A DNA stretch of 64,000 bases, taken from NCBI GenBank assembly GCA_049597955.1, contig JBMYND010000011.1, positions 1 through 64,000 of the forward strand, in the 5' to 3' direction. The notes below the pieces were generated by a model. That model saw only the letters and a list, made by a program, of their open reading frames with translations. It was not told where the DNA came from and ran no database searches. The position numbers were made by a program, and so were the translations under genes. Source of the DNA: JAYPAN01 sp049597955. GTDB lineage: Bacteria > Pseudomonadota > Alphaproteobacteria > RS24. Shown piece by piece: positions 53,003 to 61,333 of the stretch. Each line of letters starts with the position of its first letter. The stretch's first letter is position 1.

Positions 53003-53953
53003 GCCCTGTGGCCGGTAGCGCGCCAGATAATCGGGCAAAATCGCTTCAATCGGCATGGGGGTCAGGCCCAAAGCGTCAAAACCGGGCATGTCAGCCGCTG
53101 CCACATTATCCGATTTCAGCAGGATAAGTTGGTCGGGCGTCAAAAGCGGTTTGGGCATGAATTGAGCAAAACCGGCAATCACCGAGGCGGCGGCGAAAGG
53201 CAAAGGCAAAAGCAGACGCTCCCGACAAATCTGTTTGAGCAACATTTCCATCAACGCGCGGAAACTGAATTCTTGCGGCCCGCCAAGCTCATAAATGCCC
53301 GGCTGCGCCCCGGCCAGACAGGCAGCGACCGCATTGGCAACATCATAAACCGTGACCGGCTGGTAACGCGTCAGACCACCACCAATCAAAGGCAAGGCCG
53401 GCGCCAGCATGGCCATGCCGGCAAAGCGATTGAAAAAATCATCTTCCGGGCCGACCACAATGGAGGGCCGCAAAATATGCGCATTGGCAATTTGCGCCTG
53501 CACGGCCTGTTCGCCCTGCGCCTTCGTGCGCGCATAATGCGATTCGGAAGCTGCATCAGCGCCAATGGCGGAAAGCTGGACAAACCGGTCAATGCCCGCA
53601 TCGGCGGCGGCTTTGGCCAGACGCGCCGCGCCATCGGCTTGCACAGCGTCAAATTTCTGCGGGCCGGTTTCATATAGAATGCCAACCGTATTGACCACCG
53701 CGTCAGCGCCTTCCAAGGCCGCAACAACTGAGCCATCATCGCGTATATTGGCGGCGACAATCTCAACCTGCCCGACACGCCCGCATGTCTTGACAAACAG
53801 CGCCTCATTGGGGCGGCGCACAGCGACGCGAATACGGTAATTGGCTTTGGCCAGACGGCGCACAATATGGCGACCCAAAAAGCCGGAGCCGCCAAAAACA
53901 ACCACAAGCGCATTGTCTTCAAGCGGCGGAAGAAAAACAGGGGAAGTCGGCAT
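52988..53953 (-). CDS. NDUFA9-like NAD(P)-binding protein (complex I accessory family)
   Basis: An atypical SDR of 321 residues with the Rossmann motif VVFGGSGFLGRHIVRRL (about 18-34), VNTVGILYE, FVQLSAIGA and LRPSIVVGPEDDFFNRFA, typical of the complex I NDUFA9 subfamily of Alphaproteobacteria. ATG 53953 is chosen because GGAG is six bases upstream; ATG 53965 is possible. In bacteria the role in complex I is not established. tRNA-Leu lies upstream on the other strand. Confidence 0.9.
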   Translation of the reverse strand: MPTSPVFLPPLEDNALVVVFGGSGFLGRHIVRRLAKANYRIRVAVRRPNEALFVKTCGRVGQVEIVAANIRDDGSVVAALEGADAVVNTVGILYETGPQKFDAVQADGAARLAKAAADAGIDRFVQLSAIGADAASESHYARTKAQGEQAVQAQIANAHILRPSIVVGPEDDFFNRFAGMAMLAPALPLIGGGLTRYQPVTVYDVANAVAACLAGAQPGIYELGGPQEFSFRALMEMLLKQICRERLLLPLPFAAASVIAGFAQFMPKPLLTPDQLILLKSDNVAAADMPGFDALGLTPMPIEAILPDYLARYRPQGKKTA

Positions 53954-54122
53954 ATAACGCTCCATGCATGGATTTGCCCTGCTTTATTAGAACAAGCAGC
54001 CCGCGGTTTGAAGCGGAAATTGGTCCTTATGGCAAAATGGCGCAAAATAGCGCAGATTGTTTTACCGCCCATGCAAAGCGGTGATTGACAAGCCTTGGCC
54101 TGCGCACTAAACCACCCTGACA

Positions 54123-54209
54123 GCCCAGGTGGCGGAATTGGTAGACGCGCTAGCTTCAGGTGCTAGTGTCCGTATGGACGTGGAAGTTCGAGTCTTCTCC
54201 TGGGCACCA
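54123..54209 (+). tRNA. tRNA-Leu (CAG)
   Basis: An 87-nt class II tRNA with encoded CCA. Acceptor GCCCAGG pairs with CCTGGGC, the anticodon stem CTAGC/GCTAG encloses TTCAGGT with anticodon CAG, a variable arm TGTCCGTATGGACGT follows, and the T loop is GTTCGAG. Confidence 0.97.
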
Positions 54210-54252
54210 TTCCGGAAACAAAATCATGCCCGCCACAGGGCAATAGTGGCCC

Positions 54253-54453
54253 CTAATCACCCGTCCCTGGCGTCAGAATGAACCGGTCGGATTCAACACC
54301 AATATAATCCGTGCCAAAATTTGCCGTGCCAGGGCTTACATTGATTGATTTATAGAGTTTCACGCGGGTTTCCCCCACTGCCAGCGCATCTGCCTCAATA
54401 TCAGACGCTGTGCCGTGGAAATTATGATTCGCGGTGTGTGACTTATGCGCCAA
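54253..54453 (-). CDS. short ORF, doubtful or remnant
   Basis: A 66-residue frame with a TTG start that overlaps the pirin stop by 11 bases. There is no ATG at its head and no Shine-Dalgarno. The composition (for example EADALAVGETRVKLYKSI) looks protein-like, so it may be the end of a decayed gene. No family is recognised. It fills most of the gap between tRNA-Leu and the pirin gene; nothing else is seen there. Confidence 0.2.
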   Translation of the reverse strand: MAHKSHTANHNFHGTASDIEADALAVGETRVKLYKSINVSPGTANFGTDYIGVESDRFILTPGTGD

Positions 54454-55147
54454 GCTCTATGATTAGAATCTCGCTCGGCACGCGCGCTGTCATCTCAATT
54501 TGGGTGCGTCCTTCCACACTCACCCCGTCGCCTTTGCCCGCTTCAATATCGCCAATCCGCATGGCGCCGTCAGATACCAGCAAATAAGCGCGCAGCGATA
54601 AATCATCGGCCAATTTATGCGTCAGGCTTTGCCCCGCACCGAGCCGACCGGCATAGATTTTCGCCGCCCGGTTATTAATATGCAAAGGCGCTTGCCCATC
54701 GCCGGAAACCAGCAAGGGCAATTGGTCTTCTATCTGCCCTTTGGGAAATTCAGCCGCATCCCAACGCGGCGGCAAGCCGCTTTCATCCGGCGCAATCCAA
54801 ATCTGATACAGATTGGTCTCCTCATCTTCCAGATTATATTCCGAATGGCGAATGCCGGTTCCGGCGCTCATCACCTGCACATCACCGGCCCCTGTCCGGC
54901 CCTTATTGCCCTGGCTGTCTTCATGGCTGATGGCACCGCGGCGCACATAGGTGATGATTTCCATATCGCTGTGCCCGTGCGGCGCAAAACCACTTTGCGG
55001 TCGAATAATATCATCATTTATCACCAGCAAATCACCAAAGCCGGTTTTTTGCGGGTCTTGATATTGACCAAAGGAAAAATGATGGCGCGCTTCGAGCCAG
55101 CCAAAGCTGGCCGCGCCGAGTGTGGTGTAAGGATAATGGTGAAGCAT
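54443..55147 (-). CDS. pirin family protein (YhaK-like)
   Basis: A bicupin of 234 residues. The metal site is formed by APHGHSDMEIITYVRRG and SHEDSQGNKG in the first cupin, with GIRHSEYN later. The family includes quercetin-degrading and redox-sensing members; the exact role is unknown. ATG 55147 gives the usual short N-terminus MLHHYPYTTLGAASFGW; the longer frame to 55261 is not conserved in style. The gene is divergent from the sulfatase. Confidence 0.9.
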   Translation of the reverse strand: MLHHYPYTTLGAASFGWLEARHHFSFGQYQDPQKTGFGDLLVINDDIIRPQSGFAPHGHSDMEIITYVRRGAISHEDSQGNKGRTGAGDVQVMSAGTGIRHSEYNLEDEETNLYQIWIAPDESGLPPRWDAAEFPKGQIEDQLPLLVSGDGQAPLHINNRAAKIYAGRLGAGQSLTHKLADDLSLRAYLLVSDGAMRIGDIEAGKGDGVSVEGRTQIEMTARVPSEILIIELGA

Positions 55148-55269
55148 GAAAACACCCGAACAAAAGCCCAAAAGGGCGGCAAGATTTGATTTGGATATAG
55201 GCATGGTTGTCGGTTTTACAAGCCCCGCAAATTTCCGAACAATCTCGATAAATTGACACACTTAATGCC

Positions 55270-57003
55270 ATGAGTTACGCTTCAAACTTGGATAGGGCGC
55301 GCTTAGCCGCGCTTGGGAAGCCAATGGAAAAACTGAAACAAATCAGCCTGCGGGCGCAAATGTTAACGGCAATGGCTGTTGTGCTGATTGGGGTGCTGGC
55401 TTTGGCCTATGCCAATCGGGCCGAGCTTATCATTAAGGCTATGGGTATTGCCATGCGCGCCGCCGAGCCAACCGCGCCGCATCGCCCGATTGACTGGCAG
55501 ACCGGTATTTGGGCCGGCACCGGGCCGCAGCCGCCCAATGTGATTGTGATTCTGACCGATGATATGGGTTTTAATGATGTCAGCTTTCACGGCGGCGGTT
55601 TGATTGAAACCCCGCATATTGACCGGCTGGCCCAAGAAGGCGTGCGCTTTGCCAATGGCTATGCTGGCAGCGCGGTTTGCGCGCCATCGCGCGCCATGCT
55701 GCTGACCGGTCGCTATTCCACCCGATTTGGTTTTGAATTCACGCCAGTGCCCGACCAGTTTCGGCCGATTTTACAGCAATTAACGCAGATTGACCCGGCC
55801 CCGCGCACGGTTAAATTCCGGCAATATTCAGATGCGGAATTGGCAAAACAGGCCGCGCTGCCCTATGCTGCGCGCGGCTTGCCAACGCAAGAAATCACCT
55901 TGGCGGAAGAATTTCAGCAAGCCGACTATCACACTGTCCATATCGGCAAATGGCATTTGGGGCGCAGTGAGGGCTTTTTGCCCAATGCGCAAGGCTTTGA
56001 CGAAAGCCTGCTTATGGCCAGCGGGCTTTATTTGCCGGTTGATGCACCCAATGTTGTCAATGCGCGCAATGATTTTGCGATTTTGGACAGGGTGCAATGG
56101 GAAGTGCTGACCTATGCGGCCAGTTTCAATGGCGGCGAACGGTTTGAGCCAAAAGGCTATCTGACCGATTATTATACCGATGAAGCGGTCAAGGTGATTG
56201 AAGCCAATAAGAACAGGCCGTTTTTCCTCTATCTGGCGCATTGGGGGATTCACACGCCCTTGCAGGCCACAAGGGAAGATTATGACGCGGTGGGCGATAA
56301 TTTTCCCAATCACCGCACACGGGTTTATGCGGCCATGATACGCGCCATTGACCGCAGTGTCGGGCGGGTGATGCAGGCGTTAAAAGATAATGGGCTGGAC
56401 GACAATACGCTGGTGATTTTTACCAGCGACAATGGCGGCGCCAATTATATCGGCCTGCCCGATATTAACAAACCCTATCGCGGCTGGAAGCTGAGCCTGT
56501 TTGAGGGCGGCACGCATGTGCCTTATGTCATGCGCTGGCCCGGTAAATTACCGGCAGGCGGCATATTTCAGCCCATGGTGTCGCATCTCGATATTATGCC
56601 GACCGCCTTGGCTGCCGCGGCGCGTTCACCGCGCGCCGAAACAATAGACGGGGTGAATTTACTGCCCTATCTGAATGGCGAAAAAACCGGTCGCCCGCGT
56701 GATACACTTGTTTTCCGCGAAGGCGACTATCAGGCCATTATTGCAAATGGCTGGAAATTGCAACGCGCCGATGGGCCGGTCAAATATCGGCTTTTTCATC
56801 TCGACCAAGACCCGACCGAGCAGAATGATGTCAGCGCGACAAGGCCGGACAGGCTGGCAGAATTGGTCGCCTTGCTTGACGCCCATAACAAGCAACAGGC
56901 CGAGCCTTTATGGCCGTCGGCTGTTGATTGGCCGATTTGGATTGACAAATCGGCGGCCGATAATCCGACACTGGAAGATGATTTTATTTGGTGGCCGAAT
57001 TAG
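55270..57003 (+). CDS. sulfatase (formylglycine-dependent)
   Basis: Arylsulfatase-type enzyme of 577 residues. An N-terminal membrane helix (about 33-50) suggests export or anchoring. Metal ligands lie in ILTDDMGFND (Asp97-Asp98), and the formylglycine motif is Cys137 in VCAPSRAMLLTGR. HIGKWHLG and FTSDNGGANY complete the active site. A maturase (FGE or anSME) is needed and is not in the window. ATG 55270 has no Shine-Dalgarno; ATG 55324 with GGGAAG is a good alternative. Use of sulfated marine glycans or aryl sulfates is the likely role. Confidence 0.92.
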   Translation: MSYASNLDRARLAALGKPMEKLKQISLRAQMLTAMAVVLIGVLALAYANRAELIIKAMGIAMRAAEPTAPHRPIDWQTGIWAGTGPQPPNVIVILTDDMGFNDVSFHGGGLIETPHIDRLAQEGVRFANGYAGSAVCAPSRAMLLTGRYSTRFGFEFTPVPDQFRPILQQLTQIDPAPRTVKFRQYSDAELAKQAALPYAARGLPTQEITLAEEFQQADYHTVHIGKWHLGRSEGFLPNAQGFDESLLMASGLYLPVDAPNVVNARNDFAILDRVQWEVLTYAASFNGGERFEPKGYLTDYYTDEAVKVIEANKNRPFFLYLAHWGIHTPLQATREDYDAVGDNFPNHRTRVYAAMIRAIDRSVGRVMQALKDNGLDDNTLVIFTSDNGGANYIGLPDINKPYRGWKLSLFEGGTHVPYVMRWPGKLPAGGIFQPMVSHLDIMPTALAAAARSPRAETIDGVNLLPYLNGEKTGRPRDTLVFREGDYQAIIANGWKLQRADGPVKYRLFHLDQDPTEQNDVSATRPDRLAELVALLDAHNKQQAEPLWPSAVDWPIWIDKSAADNPTLEDDFIWWPN

Positions 57004-57039
57004 GCTGACGGCTATGATGCGTATCGGGAGCAGACGCCA

Positions 57040-57738
57040 ATGAAAAAAATACGGCTTGGCGCATTGGGCCTGATAATGGGGCTTATTGTCTTTGCGGTCT
57101 GGGCCGTCTGGCTGGCTTTTTTCTCATCTCGCCCGCCTTTGACCACTGACCCGGCCACGCTGGCCGGCGATGGCAGCACGCTGGATTACTGCCAATTGCC
57201 GGAACTGACCGGCACCGGCAAACAAGCCAAAGATATTGCCAAGGGCAACACACCGGGCGCGTGTCGTTACAGCCATTTTCCCCTGCCTATTCTGGCCGAT
57301 TGCACCGAGCCGTTAAGCGCTGGCGCGGATGATATTCGCGGGCTGTGGCGCAGTGTTGCCGGCAAGCGCATTGGCCATGTTGAACGCATTGAACAATGCG
57401 GCAGCCGCGTTGTGATAACGACAAATGGCGTCATTCACGATTCCGGGCCAAACAGCACGGCGGGGATAAACACGGATGATACGGAAGGGCAGGTCGTGTT
57501 CAAAATCGGTGACCGCGAATTTTGCCCCCGCTCCTCGGCCTCAATGACTTGGGATGACGGCATATTGAATTTTCATGTCTTTGGCTGGGGGCCGCTTGTT
57601 GTGCGACGCTATCGGGAGGGCGAGCAATTGGTGTGGGAATATGCCGATGGCGGTATCACCCGCATGGAGCGTATATGCACACTGCCTGACGACCAGAAAA
57701 TCCCAAAACCGCGCGGGCCACAAATCCAGCTTTTCTAA
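57040..57738 (+). CDS. membrane-anchored protein of unknown function
   Basis: A 232-residue protein with one N-terminal helix (about 8-29) and an extracytoplasmic domain containing five cysteines (in the segments YCQLPE, GACRYSH, DCTEP, QCGSR and FCPRSS). It is mostly beta-like in pattern and ends FHVFGWGPLVVRRYREG and an ERICTLPDD segment with a sixth cysteine. No family is recognised. It follows the sulfatase by 36 bases with a GGGAG site, so it is probably co-transcribed and may assist it. The stop overlaps the convergent gene by four bases. Confidence 0.7.
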   Translation: MKKIRLGALGLIMGLIVFAVWAVWLAFFSSRPPLTTDPATLAGDGSTLDYCQLPELTGTGKQAKDIAKGNTPGACRYSHFPLPILADCTEPLSAGADDIRGLWRSVAGKRIGHVERIEQCGSRVVITTNGVIHDSGPNSTAGINTDDTEGQVVFKIGDREFCPRSSASMTWDDGILNFHVFGWGPLVVRRYREGEQLVWEYADGGITRMERICTLPDDQKIPKPRGPQIQLF

Positions 57739-58328
57739 TTGTCGAGGATTTCACCAATCCACGGCAAATGCTCGCGGCCGATAAACATCTGGCCTTGCAC
57801 AATATAGCCGGGCGTATCGACGACACCGGCTGCTTCCGCCGCGTCCAGCGCGGCTTCAAGGCTGGCACGGCTATTGGACAAGTCACCCTTATGCTGCGCG
57901 CCCGATTGGCGCAATAAATCTTGCACAATGCCCGCATCATCAAGGTCTGCATTATCTGTCCAATAAGCCGCAAAACACGCGGCAATATAGGGCAAACGGT
58001 CACCCTCTATTTCTGCCAGCGCACCAAGCGCCAAATCCGTGCCAATGCGGTGGTCGGGAAATCGCATGGTGACATTTTGCACTTCGGCATATTTCAGAAA
58101 AATCCGCCGCCGCGATTCAGCCCGCACGCGCTTATGCGATTCAGCAACGCTTTCCGAGGTTCCCTGTTGCGGCACTTGACGTGTCACCACGCGAAACGGG
58201 TGCCACTGCGCTCTTAATCCGGTCTCTTTTAGTCCGGGCGCCACCTGCGCCCGCGCTGCCAGAAAAGCCATGGTCGGCTTGAAGGCCAGAAAGGCGGCGG
58301 GCGATTTGAAATCAATATAAATATCCAT
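57735..58328 (-). CDS. DsbA-family protein, HCCA-isomerase-like (second copy)
   Basis: A thioredoxin-fold protein of 197 residues resembling 2-hydroxychromene-2-carboxylate isomerases (kappa GST-like). MDIYIDFKSPAAFLAFKP begins the fold with the conserved SP-A serine region, and VDTPGYIVQGQMFIGREHLPW is the cis-Pro and C-terminal family signature. There is no CxxC, so it is not a disulphide oxidase. The start is ATG 58328 or GTG 58331, coupled to the stop of the preceding paralogue. It is the last gene of the Rieske operon. Confidence 0.83.
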   Translation of the reverse strand: MDIYIDFKSPAAFLAFKPTMAFLAARAQVAPGLKETGLRAQWHPFRVVTRQVPQQGTSESVAESHKRVRAESRRRIFLKYAEVQNVTMRFPDHRIGTDLALGALAEIEGDRLPYIAACFAAYWTDNADLDDAGIVQDLLRQSGAQHKGDLSNSRASLEAALDAAEAAGVVDTPGYIVQGQMFIGREHLPWIGEILDN

Positions 58329-59017
58329 CACGGCGCGCTCCCATCGGGCATATTGGCAATATCCGGCGGAGCATTTATGCGCCCGGTCAAATGCCAGCGC
58401 ACATAAGGCAAATGCTCACGGCCAAATAAAATATCATCGCCGAACACATAAGTCGGCACGCCATAAATGCCATTGGGATGAAACTGCTTTTGCAAATCAT
58501 CATGCAAGGCCCGCCCCGCCCCTTGCTGAAAGTCATCAAAGCCGAGTGTGTCAATGCCCGCCGCGCGCAGGCAATTTTCGACCACAGCGACATTTTCAAT
58601 ATCCAATTCGCGCCGCCAAAAAGCCGGATACACCGCATTGAGATAGGCCGGCAGCAAATCACGCGCCTTTTGGCGGGCCCATAAAATGCCGATATTGGCA
58701 ATGGAAGAATCCCATATCTTCTCCGTGCCTTTAAGCATATAGCCCTGCCGCTCAGCATATCGGCGCGCATCGCGGTAAGCGTAGCGGACAATTTTCCATG
58801 TGCCGCTGCTGCGCCCTTGCGAGGCAACCACTTTGCCCTTTTTCTTTTCGGCTGAGCCGAGATAGCTCGGTATGTCGAGGGTTAGCGGGCGGAAATCAAA
58901 TTGCAGGCCCAATTCCGCTTCCAGCGCCAAAGTCGGCTTAAGGGCAATAAAAGCATAAGGGCTTTTGACATCAATATAGACAATCAGCGGCGCATCACTT
59001 TGTAACGGGTGCAACAT
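58328..59017 (-). CDS. DsbA-family protein, HCCA-isomerase-like (first copy)
   Basis: A 229-residue paralogue of the next gene. IVYIDVKSPYAFIALKPTL begins the thioredoxin fold, and GVPTYVFGDDILFGREHLPYV is the C-terminal signature. In known pathways HCCA isomerases use glutathione in naphthalene-type degradation. It starts 25 bases after the Rieske oxygenase stop, which supports a catabolic role. Two tandem copies may form a heterodimer or act on different intermediates. Confidence 0.85.
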   Translation of the reverse strand: MLHPLQSDAPLIVYIDVKSPYAFIALKPTLALEAELGLQFDFRPLTLDIPSYLGSAEKKKGKVVASQGRSSGTWKIVRYAYRDARRYAERQGYMLKGTEKIWDSSIANIGILWARQKARDLLPAYLNAVYPAFWRRELDIENVAVVENCLRAAGIDTLGFDDFQQGAGRALHDDLQKQFHPNGIYGVPTYVFGDDILFGREHLPYVRWHLTGRINAPPDIANMPDGSAP

Positions 59018-59042
59018 ATCCTTCCCCCTTTAACGGCTGGCC

Positions 59043-60179
59043 TTAAGCGGCATTTATATAGTCGGCTATGGTTGCGTTGAAACGGGCCAGCGCGCCTTCA
59101 TAGCGACCAAATGTCATTTGCTCATTGGCACCGCTGGCCAGCGCCGATTGTATGCTTTCGCCAATCGCAAAATCTTCGTCCAGCGTGGTTGTTGTGATGG
59201 CATGATTGCGCGCCCAATATTGTTTTTCATCCCGGCGTGCTTGCGGCACCAAAGTTGCCAGCCTGATATCGGTCTCCCCGGCCGAGACCGGCATTTGCGA
59301 AACCCAGACAATATGGTCTTGCTGCACCAAAAAGGTTGATGTGGGAAACAGCGTGTAAAGCAGATTGGCATGGTCGCGCAAGCGCCATGTGTCGCGCGGC
59401 GCATCGGCCAAACCGGCCACCGTATTGCGCGCCAGCACAGAGCGTATATGCGGCCCGAAGCAGCGATAGGTTGACAGATTATCTTCGAAATAAGGGCCGA
59501 TTGTGCTGCGATGAGCGATTTTGAAATGATAGGCTTCAATGCCGCCTTCAATGAGGATTTTCCAATTGGCTTTGCGCCGCTCATTGGTTTGCTCGGCAAT
59601 CACCATATCGTCAATCGCCAGCGCGTCCAACTCTGCGCCCAGCCCGGCAAAATAATCTGCGATTTGAGCCTTGCTGTCGGGTGCAGCAATCACCCAGACA
59701 AAGCCGAATTTTTCCAGCACCGGCAGACGCGTCAGCCCCAATTTCGCCTTGTCGCTGTCGGGAAAGCCGGTTTCAAAATGCGGCGCGGCCAGCAAAGCGC
59801 CATTGCTGCCATAAGTCCAAGCATGATAGGGGCAAGAAAACCGCTTGGCACAACCCGCCTCAGCATCAACAAGCCGCGTGCCGCGATGGCGGCAAACATT
59901 CAAAAAAGCATGAATTTGCCTGTCGGCATCGCGGGTCAACAGCACCGACCGACCGCCAATCTCGCGGCGCAAAAAACTGCCTGCTTCGGGCAATTCGCTG
60001 GCATGGGCGGCAATCATTGGCAAAGCGCGAAACAGCGCATCCGTCTCCGCCGCAAAGCGGTCTTCATCAAAATAATGCGCCACCGGATTTTGTTCCTGCG
60101 TCGCATCAAGAAACGGCATGCCCGCCTGTTTCAGCGCCAGCAATTCATCAATCAGCTCATATTCGGTCTGGCGTTCCAT
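59043..60179 (-). CDS. Rieske non-haem iron ring-hydroxylating oxygenase, alpha subunit
   Basis: A 378-residue oxygenase. The Rieske 2Fe-2S site is CRHRGTRL (Cys96, His98) and CPYHAWTYG (Cys116, His119). The mononuclear iron site lies in NWKILIEGGIEAYHFKIAH, with the two histidines, and a later Asp is expected. No beta subunit, ferredoxin or reductase is adjacent, so electrons must come from genes elsewhere. ATG 60179 is used; ATG 60212 would put the start inside an operator. The substrate is unknown; the paired HCCA-isomerase-like genes suggest an aromatic or related compound. Confidence 0.92.
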   Translation of the reverse strand: MERQTEYELIDELLALKQAGMPFLDATQEQNPVAHYFDEDRFAAETDALFRALPMIAAHASELPEAGSFLRREIGGRSVLLTRDADRQIHAFLNVCRHRGTRLVDAEAGCAKRFSCPYHAWTYGSNGALLAAPHFETGFPDSDKAKLGLTRLPVLEKFGFVWVIAAPDSKAQIADYFAGLGAELDALAIDDMVIAEQTNERRKANWKILIEGGIEAYHFKIAHRSTIGPYFEDNLSTYRCFGPHIRSVLARNTVAGLADAPRDTWRLRDHANLLYTLFPTSTFLVQQDHIVWVSQMPVSAGETDIRLATLVPQARRDEKQYWARNHAITTTTLDEDFAIGESIQSALASGANEQMTFGRYEGALARFNATIADYINAA

Positions 60180-60204
60180 CGCAAATGCCCCTATCGTCAG
60201 CCTA

Positions 60205-60244
60205 CTTACCATTCGGTAGGTAAACTAGCTTACCAATCGGTAAG
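60205..60244. promoter_or_regulatory. two TetR-type operators
   Basis: CTTACC-ATTC-GGTAGG (60205-60220, one mismatch) and CTTACC-AATC-GGTAAG (60229-60244, perfect) have centres exactly 24 bp apart in the gap between the divergent oxygenase and TetR genes. They are likely sites for that TetR protein to control both genes. Confidence 0.8.
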
Positions 60245-60277
60245 GGTCAAGTGATAAGCTTTGAAAGAGGTTCCGCC

Positions 60278-60871
60278 ATGCAGGGCGATACGCGGGAAAA
60301 ATTGCTGGATATGGCAGAAAAACGCTTTGCCGAGCGCGGTTTTTACGGCGTCAGCATTGCCGCCATTGCTGAAGAATTGGGCCTCACCAAACAGGCTTTG
60401 CTGCATCATTTCGGCACCAAGGAAAAACTATATGGCGCGGTGTTGGCGCGAATATCGGAGGATTACCGGGCGCAGCAAGTGAAAATGGCGGGCCAGAGCG
60501 ATGACCCGACGACGCGATTAAAAGCGTTTTTTTTGCATCTTTACCGCGATGCGCTGGCTGCCAATGCGCGCACGCGCCTGCTGATGCGCGAATTGCTCGA
60601 CAATAATGAGCGGGCAAAAGCTGCCGGAAGCTGGTATTTGACCGATTTTCTGACCACGCTGACCCAAATGGTGCAAGCCAATCCGGCCAAATCGCATTTA
60701 TCCGATGCCGAGGCGCTGGCGCTGGCCTATCAGTTTCTTGGCGCGATAAATTATTTTGTTATTTCCCGCCCGACTTTGACCGGCATATTTGGCCCTGCCG
60801 CTTATAACGATATGTGCGCCGCCTTTCCTGCCCGATTGGAGGCATTGATGGATGCCGGTCTTGGTGCGTAA
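60278..60871 (+). CDS. TetR-family transcriptional regulator
   Basis: A 197-residue repressor. The helix-turn-helix lies in FYGVSIAAIAEELGLTKQAL (about 23-42), followed by LHHFGTKEKLYGAVL. The C-terminal ligand domain has no recognised motif. ATG 60278 is chosen because AAGAGG is seven bases upstream; a GTG at 60251 is not supported. It is divergent from the Rieske operon, with two palindromic operators between, so it probably represses the operon and itself until a pathway compound binds. Confidence 0.93.
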   Translation: MQGDTREKLLDMAEKRFAERGFYGVSIAAIAEELGLTKQALLHHFGTKEKLYGAVLARISEDYRAQQVKMAGQSDDPTTRLKAFFLHLYRDALAANARTRLLMRELLDNNERAKAAGSWYLTDFLTTLTQMVQANPAKSHLSDAEALALAYQFLGAINYFVISRPTLTGIFGPAAYNDMCAAFPARLEALMDAGLGA

Positions 60872-60872
60872 G

Positions 60873-61214
60873 CTAGAGGATATTGCGAATAATCACCACG
60901 CTGGACAGGCCAATCCATAATGTGTTGAAGGCGACCATGGTCGGCAGCAATTTGCGCTCCGACACCCAAATCAGCAAAGCCGAAGTTACCAAAGTGACAA
61001 TGTGCAATTGCCAAACTTCCTTCTGCCAGACCAGACCAGGCAGGATGACCGCCGCTTTGGCCAACCAGGCGGCCGCCTCCACCACATTGTAATTGACCCA
61101 ATAACCTTGCTTGAACCAAAGCCCGTAACTATTGCGGATATTGGCCAAGCCAACATGAAAATAAACCAGGCCGGTAATGACCAAAAACATCAGCAGCGAT
61201 ACAAGAATTTCCAT
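60873..61214 (-). CDS. small integral membrane protein, unknown function
   Basis: A 113-residue protein with four likely membrane helices (about 3-22, 46-63, 69-85 and 91-110) and short polar loops such as RNSYGLWFKQGYW. No family is recognised. It is convergent with tetR (one base between stops). The start at 61214 has no clear Shine-Dalgarno. Confidence 0.7.
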   Translation of the reverse strand: MEILVSLLMFLVITGLVYFHVGLANIRNSYGLWFKQGYWVNYNVVEAAAWLAKAAVILPGLVWQKEVWQLHIVTLVTSALLIWVSERKLLPTMVAFNTLWIGLSSVVIIRNIL

Positions 61215-61291
61215 TTTTCCCTCATCTTTGACGATGGCGAAGTGACTGCCCCGACAATTAGGGCGCGGGCGCGATAAATCGAATTATAAAG

Positions 61292-61333
61292 CCACTGCAA
61301 TCAAACCACTGCAATCAAACCAGTGCAATCAAG
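61292..61333. repeat. 14-bp tandem repeat, three copies
   Basis: CCACTGCAATCAAA at 61292 and 61306, then CCAGTGCAATCAAG at 61320. The last copy overlaps the stop of the TauE/SafE gene (61329-61331). Confidence 0.88.
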
